Shown here one piece after another: positions 33,904 to 42,275 of a stretch of DNA of 43,171 nt. Every line of letters starts with the position of its first letter. Within the stretch, counting starts at the first letter, position 1. The notes below the pieces were generated by a model. That model did not search any database, had not been told where the DNA came from, and saw nothing but the letters and a program-made list of their open reading frames with translations. Both the position numbers and the translations under genes were made by a program. This DNA comes from Halobellus captivus (GTDB lineage Archaea > Halobacteriota > Halobacteria > Halobacteriales > Haloferacaceae), in NCBI RefSeq assembly GCF_007655485.1, contig NZ_VJXQ01000004.1, positions 1 through 43,171 of the forward strand, written 5' to 3'.

Positions 33904-35166
33904 TTACGCGTTCGCCCTTGTCACGTCCTCGACGCTGTAGTCGGCGGCTTCGATCGCGTCGATGATGGCGTCGGCGTGCTCCGCACCGCTCGTCTCGACG
34001 TCGAACACGAGGTACGCCTCGCCGACTTCCAAGTCCTCCACCGACCGGTCGTGTCGCACGTCGTGGATGTTCGCCTCCTGCTCGGCGATGATCCCCGAGA
34101 GCTCCTGCATCTTCCCCGGCCGGTCGTCGATCCGGACGCGCAGGCGGATCCGCTGTTTCCGCTGGGTCAGCGCGTGGACCACGACCGTCTGTAGCTGTGT
34201 CATATCCAGGTTGCCGCCGCAGAGCAGCGGCATCACCGTTTCTCCCTCCACGTCGAGGTCGTCGCTGAGGAGCGCCGCGACCGACGCCGCGCCAGCCCCC
34301 TCGACGACCTGCTTTGCGCGCTCCATCAGGAAGAGGATCGCCTGCGCGATCTCGGTGTCCGTGACGGTGACGACCTCGTCGACGTTCGCCTGAATGATCG
34401 AGAGCGTGGCCTCCGAAATCCCGCCGGTGGCGATGCCGTCGGCGATGGTATCGACTTCATCTAAGGTGACTGGTATCCCCTTATCGAGGCTCTCGTGGAC
34501 CGTCTCCGCGCCGGTGGCCTGCACGCCGACGACGCGGGTCTCCGGCGAGAGGTGCTTCAGCGCGGTCGAGACGCCGCTGATCAGGCCGCCGCCGCCGATC
34601 GGAACGATCACCGTGTCGACGTCCGGATTGTCGTGGTACATTTCGGTGCCGAGCGTTCCCTGCCCGGCGATGATGTCGTGGTCGTCGTAGGCGTGGACGA
34701 ACTCGGCGTCGCTCTCCTCGACGGCCGCCTGCGCGTGCGACATCGTCTCCTGGAAATCCTTCCCGACCAACTCGACGGTCGCGCCGTAGCTCCGCGTCGC
34801 ATCGACCTTCGCCTGCGGGGCGTCCTCGGGCATGTAGATCGTCGACTGGGCACCGCATCGCGTCGCCGCGAGCGCGACTCCTTGGGCGTGGTTTCCGGCG
34901 CTGGCGGCGACGAACTCGCTGACGCCGTCGGCCACGTCTTGACTGATCTTGTTGTACGCGCCGCGTGTCTTGAACGACCCCGTCCACTGGAGGTGCTCCA
35001 TCTTCAGGTACACCTCCGCGTCGACGAGCGCGCCGATCGACGTGCTCTTCTCGACCGGCGTCTGCTTGACGACGGTCTCGTCGTCGAGACGTTCGCGCGC
35101 GCGTTCGATGTCAACGTACTGCACGGGCAATGCGTCGGCGTCGGATTCGGATTCTGTGTCGGTCAT
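33904..35166 (-). CDS. ilvA: Threonine (serine) ammonia-lyase with ACT domain
   Basis: A 420-residue PLP enzyme. Lys66 in GSFKTRGA binds PLP; SAGNHAQG (89-96) and the phosphate loop GGGGL (191-195) complete the site. A single C-terminal ACT domain (about 340-415, RIDDRPGKMQELSGIIAEQEANIHDVRHDR) points to an amino-acid-regulated enzyme of the tdcB/ilvA type. It deaminates threonine to 2-oxobutyrate and commonly serine to pyruvate. It lies 36 bases behind the second DMGDH-type gene on the same strand. Serine made from glycine plus methylene-THF could thus be drained to pyruvate (inference). RidA elsewhere in the window would clear its enamine products. Confidence 0.92.
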   Translation of the reverse strand: MTDTESESDADALPVQYVDIERARERLDDETVVKQTPVEKSTSIGALVDAEVYLKMEHLQWTGSFKTRGAYNKISQDVADGVSEFVAASAGNHAQGVALAATRCGAQSTIYMPEDAPQAKVDATRSYGATVELVGKDFQETMSHAQAAVEESDAEFVHAYDDHDIIAGQGTLGTEMYHDNPDVDTVIVPIGGGGLISGVSTALKHLSPETRVVGVQATGAETVHESLDKGIPVTLDEVDTIADGIATGGISEATLSIIQANVDEVVTVTDTEIAQAILFLMERAKQVVEGAGAASVAALLSDDLDVEGETVMPLLCGGNLDMTQLQTVVVHALTQRKQRIRLRVRIDDRPGKMQELSGIIAEQEANIHDVRHDRSVEDLEVGEAYLVFDVETSGAEHADAIIDAIEAADYSVEDVTRANA

Positions 35167-35202
35167 AGCTTGGATCTGAAGTCTGGTCGCGCCCCCGATC
35201 GC

Positions 35203-37752
35203 TCACCGGATCAGCTTCTCGCGGCCGGGGTCGAACAGCGGTTCGTCACGCACGGTCGCGTCGTACAGTTTGCCTTCGCACTGCACCTGTACGTCGGTTC
35301 CGGCATCGGTGTATTCGGTCGGGAGGTACGTGTAGGCGATGGACTCACCGATGCTGTAGCCGAAGTCCGCGGCCTGTACGTACCCTTCCGCCTCGCCGTC
35401 GACGAGGACCGGCCGACCGCTCAGCAGGACGTCGGTCGAGTCGTCGAGCGTGAGCGGAGTGATCTCGGCGTCGACCCCCTCGGCCTTCGCCGCTTCGAGC
35501 GCGTCCCTCCCGACGAAATCGGTGTCGAGGTCGACGGCGAAGGAGAGGCCCGCCTCGTAGGGATTCGCATCGGTATCAATGTCGGTGCCCCAGAGTCGGT
35601 AACCCTTTTCGAGGCGCATCGATTCCAGCGCGCCGCCGCCCATCGGTCGGACGCCGAGGTCCTGTCCGGCCTCCCAGAGCGTCTCCCAGAGGCGTTGGCC
35701 GTACTCCGTGGGCGCCCACAGCTCCCAGCCGAGTTCGCCCACGTAGGAGACCCGAAGCGCGATTACGGGCACCTCGCCGACGTAGAGGCGCTTCGCCGTG
35801 AAGTACGGCAAGCCGTCGTTCGAGACGTCGGCGTCGGTGCAGCGTTGCAGGAGGAGCCGCGACTTCGGCCCCCACAGCCCGATCGTGCTCCGCGCGCCCT
35901 CCTCGATGTGGACGGAGACCGTCTCGGGAGCGTGCTCCTTCAGCCAGCCGCCGTGGATCCCCGGCGAGTTGCCGCCGCCGGTGGTCACGAGATACCGGTC
36001 GTCGTCGAGGCGGATGACCGTGACGTCCGCGAGGATGCCGCCGCCCTCGTTCAGGAGCAGCGAGTACCGCACCTTCCCGACGTCGATGTCGACGTCGTTG
36101 CTGCACATCCGCTGGAGGAAATCGCCCGCGTCGCTCCCCTCGACGACGATGCTGCTGAACGACGTCATATCGAACATCGATACCGCCTCGCGGGTGTGGA
36201 GGTGTTCTGCGCCCTCGATCGCCGAGCGGTTGATCCCTCGCCAGCCGTCCTGCTCGGGAATGTCGTCTTCGTACTCGTCGACGAGATCCTCGTTCGACTC
36301 GTACCACTGCGCGGACTCCCAGCCGCCGGATTGGTAGAATTCCGCGCCGAGTTCCGTCTGTTGGTGATAGAACGGGCTCGTGCGGAGGCCGCGGTGCTCG
36401 TCGGGCTGCCAGCGCGGTTCGACGATACTGTAGACCTGCTGGTAGCGCTTCGCACCCTTGTCGACGAAGTACTCTTTCTCGCCCGCGTGCGGCTCGAAGC
36501 GGCGCACGTTGACGCCGCCGGTGTCGACGGGGCCGGAGGGGAGGCGCGGAACGCCGTTTTCCATCCACTCGGCGACGATCTTCCCGTAGCCGCCGGAGTG
36601 CGTCCACCAGATCGCCAGCGCGCTCCAGAGGCCTTCGACCTGCGCGGTCGGCCCGACCGCGGGCATTCCGTCGGGCGTGAAGACGAAGATGCCGTTCTCG
36701 GTCATCTCGTACTCTTTCCCCTTCGTCGCGGGCAGTAACTCGTCGAACGCCTGCTTCGCCGACTTCTCGCGATCGGGGTGCGTCGGCCGCTCCCAGTGCT
36801 CGCGGGTGAAGCCGCGCACCGACGCCTGTCGGTCGTCGTTCTTCCCCATCGCGTCCGGGTCGACGGAGAGCGTCTCGTGGTTGTACGAACCCAGCCCGAG
36901 GGAGTCGCCGTGCGTCCGGAAGTACAGCGAGTTGTCCTGGTCGCGACCGACGGGCCGGTGGGGTGCCTCGCTCATATACTCCTGGATATCCCGATCTCCG
37001 GGGACGAGCAGGCCAGCGGTGTTCTGGCCGACGTTCGAGCCAGCCTCTCGGAGTTCCTCCATCGGTTCGGTGACGACGTACTGGTGCTCGACCGGCGCGA
37101 TCGGCAGGTCGAGATCGGCCATCTGCGCCGTCTGATAGCCCCAGTTGTTGGTCGCGATGACGCAGCGCTCGCATTCGATCCTCCCGCGGTCGGTCTCCAC
37201 GGCGCCGATTTCGCCGCCGGAGACGTCGAGGTCCGTCACTTCCGTGTTGCCGAAGAAGTCCGCCCCAGCGTTCGCGATGTACCACTGCAGCGCGGCGATG
37301 CCGTCGACGCGCCCGTCGGTGGGAGAGTAGTACCCGCCGAGGATCTCGTCCTCGTTCACGAGCGGGAGGTGCTCCGTGACCTCCTCGGGCGTGAGCAGCT
37401 GCGGGTCGGGCAGGCCGTACGATTTCGCCCACTCGACGCGCCGCTCGAGGAAGTCCATCCGCTCCTCGCTGCGGGCGAGTTCGATGCCGCCGACCTCGTT
37501 GTACACGCCCGCGTCGGAGAGGAGCCGACTCGTGTAGTGGGCGGCCTTCGTCTGGAGCTTCGAGGGGGACGTCTGGAACATAATCCCCGGCGCGTGCACC
37601 GACGAGCCGCCGGTGACCGGTAGCGGTCCCTGATCGACGACGACGACGTCCTCTGCGCCCAGTTCGTGAAGGTGGTAGGCGACGCTGCAGCCGACTGCCC
37701 CAGCGCCGATGATGACGGTCTCCGCCTGTGACGGAAGTTCCGGGTTGCTCAT
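35203..37752 (-). CDS. Dimethylglycine/sarcosine dehydrogenase-type FAD-GcvT protein (second copy)
   Basis: An 849-residue paralogue of the first copy with the same four-part layout: GAGAVG (16-21) and GGSSVHAPG with His53 in the flavin-attachment position, FAO_M bridge, GcvT domain (LRVSYVGELGWELWAPTEYGQ, MRLEKGYRLWGTDI) and C-terminal barrel. The start ATG at 37752 is preferred over an in-frame GTG 15 bases upstream, because a TATTTAAG box lies only 33 bases before the ATG. Its divergence from the first copy, notably in GIMFQTSPSKLQTKAAHYTS, suggests a different substrate, such as sarcosine against dimethylglycine. It is followed by ilvA in a probable two-gene operon; it has no ETF of its own and probably shares the one opposite. 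Confidence 0.87.
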   Translation of the reverse strand: MSNPELPSQAETVIIGAGAVGCSVAYHLHELGAEDVVVVDQGPLPVTGGSSVHAPGIMFQTSPSKLQTKAAHYTSRLLSDAGVYNEVGGIELARSEERMDFLERRVEWAKSYGLPDPQLLTPEEVTEHLPLVNEDEILGGYYSPTDGRVDGIAALQWYIANAGADFFGNTEVTDLDVSGGEIGAVETDRGRIECERCVIATNNWGYQTAQMADLDLPIAPVEHQYVVTEPMEELREAGSNVGQNTAGLLVPGDRDIQEYMSEAPHRPVGRDQDNSLYFRTHGDSLGLGSYNHETLSVDPDAMGKNDDRQASVRGFTREHWERPTHPDREKSAKQAFDELLPATKGKEYEMTENGIFVFTPDGMPAVGPTAQVEGLWSALAIWWTHSGGYGKIVAEWMENGVPRLPSGPVDTGGVNVRRFEPHAGEKEYFVDKGAKRYQQVYSIVEPRWQPDEHRGLRTSPFYHQQTELGAEFYQSGGWESAQWYESNEDLVDEYEDDIPEQDGWRGINRSAIEGAEHLHTREAVSMFDMTSFSSIVVEGSDAGDFLQRMCSNDVDIDVGKVRYSLLLNEGGGILADVTVIRLDDDRYLVTTGGGNSPGIHGGWLKEHAPETVSVHIEEGARSTIGLWGPKSRLLLQRCTDADVSNDGLPYFTAKRLYVGEVPVIALRVSYVGELGWELWAPTEYGQRLWETLWEAGQDLGVRPMGGGALESMRLEKGYRLWGTDIDTDANPYEAGLSFAVDLDTDFVGRDALEAAKAEGVDAEITPLTLDDSTDVLLSGRPVLVDGEAEGYVQAADFGYSIGESIAYTYLPTEYTDAGTDVQVQCEGKLYDATVRDEPLFDPGREKLIR

Positions 37753-37784
37753 TCGTGTTCGTCTCACGGTCGCGGTGTCACGGG

Positions 37785-37792
37785 CTTAAATA
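37785..37792 (-). promoter_or_regulatory. TATA box for the second DMGDH-type gene
   Basis: TATTTAAG on the minus strand, 33 bases before the ATG, with a CCACGGTGG palindrome directly upstream. It argues against the GTG 15 bases upstream as start. Confidence 0.6.
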
Positions 37793-37957
37793 CCACGGTG
37801 GCCCAGATCCCGGATAGACGAAAAGACGGTTTCTGGGCCGTATTATTGGTGGTTACGCGATCTTCGACTCCAGCAAATATGGTGTCCAATCGGCGGGCGA
37901 TTTCCGCACTATCACCGAAACCACAGTCTGACAGCCGATCGATACAACGAGCCCCGT

Positions 37958-38689
37958 TCAGGCTCGCGGTCCGGGGTCGCGTTCACGGACTTCGTCGAGC
38001 AGCGCACAGAGGGCCTCGGCCGAACGGTCCAGAAGTTCCTCTCCGAGTTCCGCACTCGACTCGCGAGGGTCGCCGACGACGCCGTTCTCGGTGAACTCGT
38101 GGGAGTCGACGGCGAGGTTGACGCGACCCTGCCAGTCGCCCCAGCGGTCGCTCCCGCCTTCAGCGGCCGCATCTAGGCGGTCCTCGTGGACCGTCTCGGG
38201 GTTCGTGTGACGCAGTAGCGATGTCTCCAGCGGTCCGGCGTGCCCCATCTCGGAGCTGTGTTCGCCCACCTCGTCGAACCACGTGAAGGGCGCGGCGTAG
38301 GCGTCGTCGTGCCGGATGATTCGTGCGCAGACCTCCGTTAGCGCCGCGACGTTGCCGCCGTGGCCGTTCACGACGACGACACGGTTCCAGCCGTGAGCGG
38401 CGAGGCTCCCCACGACGTCGCGGACGTACGCGCGGAACGTCGATTCGGTCGTCCACAGCGTCCCGGAGAAGCGACGGTGCTCCTCGGCGATCCCGACGGG
38501 TATCGCGGGTGCGACGACCACGGGATCGACATATCGCTCGGCGGCGGCCTCGGCGACGGCCTCGGCGTCGAGGGTGTCGGTTCCGAGCGGGGCGTGCGGA
38601 CCGTGCTGTTCGGTGCTACCGACCGGCAGCAGTGCCACTGCCGCCTCCGACGCCTCGGCGTCGGTCCACGTCGTGGTCTCCAGGTTCAT
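37958..38689 (-). CDS. Creatininase-family amidohydrolase
   Basis: A 243-residue metal hydrolase. Metal and catalytic positions are visible: LPVGSTEQHGPHAPLGTD (Glu27, His29, Asp38), NGHGGN (108-113, His110) and GPLETS (Glu155). The family includes creatininase (creatinine to creatine), the archaeal FAPy deformylase ArfB of flavin/F420 synthesis, and MftE-like proteins. Next to sarcosine-type dehydrogenases a creatinine route is tempting, but no creatinase is present. In archaea ArfB is the commoner role and would release formate. The sequence does not settle this. Confidence 0.85.
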   Translation of the reverse strand: MNLETTTWTDAEASEAAVALLPVGSTEQHGPHAPLGTDTLDAEAVAEAAAERYVDPVVVAPAIPVGIAEEHRRFSGTLWTTESTFRAYVRDVVGSLAAHGWNRVVVVNGHGGNVAALTEVCARIIRHDDAYAAPFTWFDEVGEHSSEMGHAGPLETSLLRHTNPETVHEDRLDAAAEGGSDRWGDWQGRVNLAVDSHEFTENGVVGDPRESSAELGEELLDRSAEALCALLDEVRERDPGPRA

Positions 38690-38728
38690 ACGCGCCGATT
38701 CATCGAGCCATCGGATAAAAGGCGGCGG

Positions 38729-39397
38729 TTACCGTAACCGATCCAGCGTCCCGTAGAGCTCTTCGTTCTGAATGTGGGTGCAGAACTGTGCGGACAGCCG
38801 ACAGCAGTCTTCCGCGTCGGTGAACGTCCGCACGCTGGCGTCCCACCGTGCGTTGACCGATCCAAGCATCGCGCTCCGAACCGACGGTTCGGCCGCGACC
38901 ATCACCCGTCGCGTGCGCTCCGGTGGCGTCGCTTCCGCGGCCGGTCCGCTCATTCCCTCAGTCGACAGCAGGTCTTCGAGAACGCTCCCGATTTCGATTC
39001 CGACACCGAGATTGTCGCCTACGTGCGGAGCGACGAACACGACCGCGTTGCTCGCCCGCGCGAACGCGATACTCTGCGTTGCGGCGTCCATTTCGTCCAA
39101 CGCGATCCCGACATCAATCGCGAGAAAGGCGTTGAATCCGCGGTCACGGAGGCAGTCTCGCGTTTCTTGCAGCAGCCGCAAGACCTCGTCTTCGGCGTAG
39201 TCGCCGCTGGTACCATCCCACGTCGCAAACGACGGGAGATCACGGTCGGCGTCGGTGTCCTCGGGAAGTAGCGCGTCGACGTCGAACGTCCGGTACGGCC
39301 CCATCAGATAGACGAGAAACCGCTCGCGCCGTGGTGGCGCCAGCGCTTCTGAGCCGCCGACCGCACGTGGGAGATTCTCGACGATTCGGTTCCGCAT
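38729..39397 (-). CDS. Haloarchaeal protein of unknown function (DUF7509-like)
   Basis: A 222-residue acidic protein with the N-terminal block RFLVYLMGPYRTFD and a later AFARASNAVVFVAPHVGDNLGVGIEIGSVLED. Both recall the Rossmann-like fold of nucleoside 2-deoxyribosyltransferases (a GPY motif and a glycine-rich GVGIEIG), although the nucleophile is not certain. Such proteins occur beside small HTH regulators in haloarchaea. Here it is divergent from exactly such a gene across 110 bases that contain two perfect inverted repeats. Assignment to a family is from memory of motif patterns only. Confidence 0.72.
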   Translation of the reverse strand: MRNRIVENLPRAVGGSEALAPPRRERFLVYLMGPYRTFDVDALLPEDTDADRDLPSFATWDGTSGDYAEDEVLRLLQETRDCLRDRGFNAFLAIDVGIALDEMDAATQSIAFARASNAVVFVAPHVGDNLGVGIEIGSVLEDLLSTEGMSGPAAEATPPERTRRVMVAAEPSVRSAMLGSVNARWDASVRTFTDAEDCCRLSAQFCTHIQNEELYGTLDRLR

Positions 39398-39422
39398 CCT
39401 GCCGTTCGATTTGTCCGTATAT

Positions 39423-39432
39423 GATATAAAAA
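39423..39432 (-). promoter_or_regulatory. TATA box for the 222-residue protein
   Basis: TTTTTATATC on the minus strand, 26-35 bases before the ATG at 39397. Confidence 0.65.
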
Positions 39433-39448
39433 CCCGTGATCTCAGGAA

Positions 39449-39465
39449 TATTCTACTCGAGAATA
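39449..39465. promoter_or_regulatory. Inverted repeat TATTCT-N5-AGAATA
   Basis: Perfect 6-base arms spaced by 5 bases (with CTCGAG inside), midway between the two divergent genes and next to the TATA box of the left gene. A likely operator for the neighbouring winged-helix protein. Confidence 0.6.
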
Positions 39466-39489
39466 ACTAAGTAGTACGGGACACTACCT

Positions 39490-39502
39490 CTGACTGAGTC
39501 AG
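39490..39502. promoter_or_regulatory. Inverted repeat CTGACT-G-AGTCAG
   Basis: A perfect 13-base palindrome ending 5 bases before the ATG of the HTH gene. It would cover the transcription start if the gene is leaderless, as expected for autorepression. Confidence 0.6.
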
Positions 39503-39507
39503 TTCAG

Positions 39508-39906
39508 ATGGCAGAAACCGACCGGCATCCCTCGAACGAGATCCGACAGCCGGAACCGCCACTTCCCGCCGACAGCGGGCTGACGCTCGAAGAATACCTC
39601 GCGATGCAGCGGGCGATCAGTCACCAGACGCGGTTTCGCATCCTGCGAACGCTCGTCGTCAACGACGAACTGAGCGCCGCCGATCTCAAGGCCGCTGTCG
39701 ACGTCGAAGCACACAACTTCCATTACCACCTCGACGAACTCGTCGACGCCGGACTCGTCGACAAGCGACAGCGACGGACCGCCGACAGCCGTGGCTTCTA
39801 CACGTACTACCGACCGACAGCGATGGGACGTGATATCCTCGAACACGGCGTCGAGGAACTGATGCGCCGGGAACGGGAGTTCGACGACGCGTATCGCCGC
39901 GATTGA
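39508..39906 (+). CDS. ArsR-type winged-helix transcription regulator
   Basis: A 132-residue DNA-binding protein. After a disordered Pro-rich start, the winged helix runs about 35-110: AISHQTRFRILRTLVVNDELSAADLKAAVDVEAHNFHYHLDELVDAGLV, then a basic wing DKRQRRTADSRGFYTYYRPTA. The C-terminal helix (ILEHGVEELMRREREFDDAY) is probably for dimerisation. No metal-binding cysteines are seen. The two inverted repeats just upstream suggest control of its own gene and the divergent one. Confidence 0.85.
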   Translation: MAETDRHPSNEIRQPEPPLPADSGLTLEEYLAMQRAISHQTRFRILRTLVVNDELSAADLKAAVDVEAHNFHYHLDELVDAGLVDKRQRRTADSRGFYTYYRPTAMGRDILEHGVEELMRREREFDDAYRRD

Positions 39907-39981
39907 ACTGACCGCTGATCCCGACCGAACTCCGTACCGCTCGACCGGGGATTTTTACCGCGCCGACGCACCCCTCCGCGT

Positions 39982-40935
39982 ATGGAATACGAGTCCGTGA
40001 CCTACGCGGTGTCCGATCGCCTGCTCGGGCACTTCCCCTCCGGTCGGGACGTCTCGGTGACCGTCCACCGCTACGAGGGCGGCGACGGGCCGACGGTGTT
40101 CGTCCAAGCCGCACAGCACGGCATCGAACTCAACGGCCCGGCGGCGCTCCGTCGGGTCCACGAGCGACTCCTCGACGCCGAAATCGCGGGCGCGGTCGTC
40201 GTCGTTCCGGTGACGAACCCGATCGCGTTCGACCACCGCTCGTATCTGACGCCGGAGGCCTACGACGCGTTTCACTCGAACTTCAACCGGATCTGGCCGG
40301 GCGACGCCGACGGCAGCTTTCAGGAACGGCTGGTCGCGAACCTCTGGCCGATCGTCGAATCGGCCGACGCGGCGGTCGACCTTCACACGGGGATGCCGCA
40401 AATGCTCGAACACGTCCGGTTCAGCCGGAGCGACGAGGTCGCCCGGGCGCTGGCCGAAGCGTTCGGCACCGATTATCTCTTGGCTGACGACGACCCGATC
40501 CACGGCGACGATTTCACCGGAAAGTTCCGGCTCGCCGCCGCACAGGCGGGCGTCCCGGCGATCACCGCGGAGCTCTCGAACAGTCGGACGGTCGCCCGCC
40601 CAGCGGTGAAATCCGGCGTTGACGGCGTCTGGAACGTCCTCCGCGAGCTCGACGTCGTCGACGAACCGGTCGAGACGGGCGCGACTCCGCAACTCCTCGC
40701 GGACGACGTTCCGCGGGTCGTCGCCGAGACCTCGGGGCTGTTCGAACTCCGCTCCGACCTCGGCGTCGGCGACGAGATCGACGCTGACGAACCGCTCGGA
40801 GCGGTGTTCGATCCGTCGTCTTTCGAGCGATTGGAAACGGTGACCGCGAGCGGTGCTGGCGTCCTCTACTCCGTCTCCCGCGGTGGCGTCGTCGTCACCG
40901 GCGAGCGCGTCGCGAGTATCGCGTCGACGCCCTGA
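39982..40935 (+). CDS. AstE/AspA-family zinc deacylase
   Basis: A 317-residue M14-type metallohydrolase of the succinylglutamate desuccinylase/aspartoacylase family. Zinc ligands are His46 and Glu49 (AAQHGIELNG) and His135 (DLHTG); the catalytic Glu is Glu197 (ITAELSNS). Asn/Arg residues in HSNFNRIWPG resemble the carboxylate-binding segment. The C-terminal part (about 230-317) is the usual barrel-like domain. Ectoine-degradation deacetylase (DoeB) belongs to the same family, so an osmolyte role is possible, but no partner DoeA is present. A TATA-like TTTTTA about 30 bases before the ATG supports the start. Confidence 0.83.
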   Translation: MEYESVTYAVSDRLLGHFPSGRDVSVTVHRYEGGDGPTVFVQAAQHGIELNGPAALRRVHERLLDAEIAGAVVVVPVTNPIAFDHRSYLTPEAYDAFHSNFNRIWPGDADGSFQERLVANLWPIVESADAAVDLHTGMPQMLEHVRFSRSDEVARALAEAFGTDYLLADDDPIHGDDFTGKFRLAAAQAGVPAITAELSNSRTVARPAVKSGVDGVWNVLRELDVVDEPVETGATPQLLADDVPRVVAETSGLFELRSDLGVGDEIDADEPLGAVFDPSSFERLETVTASGAGVLYSVSRGGVVVTGERVASIASTP

Positions 40936-41054
40936 TCCGCCACCCCCCGGCGTTATTCTCCGTGCTGCGGTTTTTCCCGAATTCACTCTTGAAGGCCCTC
41001 ACCATTCCACACGTAGCGTTAACCAATCACAATGTGTTGGATGATAGCAGTGCT

Positions 41055-42221
41055 ATGGCGATGCAGCCGCAATCCTCGTTCGACGCGCTCTCCCGCGTGC
41101 TCGAACGCCTCGGTTCCGGAGGTCGAAGCGTGTGTCGGGCCGAAGCGGCTGCCGGGGCCGACGCCGACGGCCCGCTGCGTGCCACGGTCGAAATCGCGGT
41201 CCCGATCTGCGCGGAACTGGAAGTGGCCGCTGAGACCCGTTCGAACGAACAACAGGCCTCGGCGTCGGTCGCGGACGGCGCGCTCGATATCTCGATTCAG
41301 GTTCCGGTCTTTCCGGAGGGAGCGGACGACGGCCTCTCCGCTGAACTTCCCGACTCGACTTCGGTTTCGACTCGCGCGACGGACGTTCGGTTCTCCGACG
41401 GCGACGCGCTCGTCACGCTCTCGGTTCGCATCGACTCGAACGTAACCACTCCCGATCGCAACACGGGTACCGACCAGCAGGTGGCAACCGACCGGAACGA
41501 TTTCACTCGATCGCCCGCGGCCGCTGCCGATCGCGCCTCTGCGGAATCTGAAACACGCGTCTCGGAACCGACCGAGGAGTCGTTTGATTCGATTCGGGAC
41601 GAGTCGGTACCGCCGTACGACGACACGGCGTACCTCCAACACCTGTACGACACCTCGGAGACGTTCCAGGAGATGAGCCGGAGGATCGAGATGGACGTCT
41701 CCGCGGAGACTGTTCGCCGGTATATGATCGACGCGGGAGTTCACTCTCCCGCGTCCTACGAGACGAACTCTTCGGACCGCTCCGACGGTGCGAGCGCCGA
41801 CACGCCGTCGGCGGCATCGGCAGCGGACGCCTCGAAGGAATCGGCTGAGGCGGGTGCAAAGAGCGCTGCTGACCGGACCGAGAGGCCGAAGCGGATGGAC
41901 CGATCGAACGGAACGGGACCGACCGGAATCGGTATCGACAGTTCGATCTCCTCGCTCCCGGACGAACAACTGGTCACCGACGGCATCGGCCTCCCGGACC
42001 GACTGACGTTGCGCGACGTCGTCGACGCGGTCGTCGACGCCAGGACTGTCCACGAAGTCCAGCGCGAGCTCGGGTTAGAGCACGACCGGACCCGTCGGCT
42101 GCTCCGGCAACTCAACGTCCTCGATCTGGTGTTGCGCCGCGTGGCCTCCGACCCCGACCGGAGTGTCACCGCAGAGGCCGTCGCGGCGCGGATTCGCGAG
42201 TCCGCTCCCGACGGGTCCTGA
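41055..42221 (+). CDS. Putative two-HTH DNA-binding regulator
   Basis: A 388-residue acidic protein in four parts. The N-terminal half (about 1-130) is strand-rich with three similar segments: ATVEIAVPICAELEVAAE, GALDISIQVPVFP and DALVTLSVRID. A low-complexity Ser/Thr/Asp/Ala linker follows (about 131-185). A helix-turn-helix segment (189-233, YLQHLYDTSETFQEMSRRIEM...ETVRRYMIDAG) resembles homeodomain-like folds. After a second Ser/Ala-rich linker comes a further HTH (316-362, LTLRDVVDAVVDARTVHEVQ...RTRRLLRQLNVLD). The ATG at 41055 is preferred over an in-frame ATG 31 codons upstream. It lies 54 bases before metF on the same strand. No family name is offered. Confidence 0.72.
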   Translation: MAMQPQSSFDALSRVLERLGSGGRSVCRAEAAAGADADGPLRATVEIAVPICAELEVAAETRSNEQQASASVADGALDISIQVPVFPEGADDGLSAELPDSTSVSTRATDVRFSDGDALVTLSVRIDSNVTTPDRNTGTDQQVATDRNDFTRSPAAAADRASAESETRVSEPTEESFDSIRDESVPPYDDTAYLQHLYDTSETFQEMSRRIEMDVSAETVRRYMIDAGVHSPASYETNSSDRSDGASADTPSAASAADASKESAEAGAKSAADRTERPKRMDRSNGTGPTGIGIDSSISSLPDEQLVTDGIGLPDRLTLRDVVDAVVDARTVHEVQRELGLEHDRTRRLLRQLNVLDLVLRRVASDPDRSVTAEAVAARIRESAPDGS

Positions 42222-42275
42222 TCGGGATTGGTCGCCAATAGACAGAAGTGGATTCCTCACTATTGAACGGTATCG

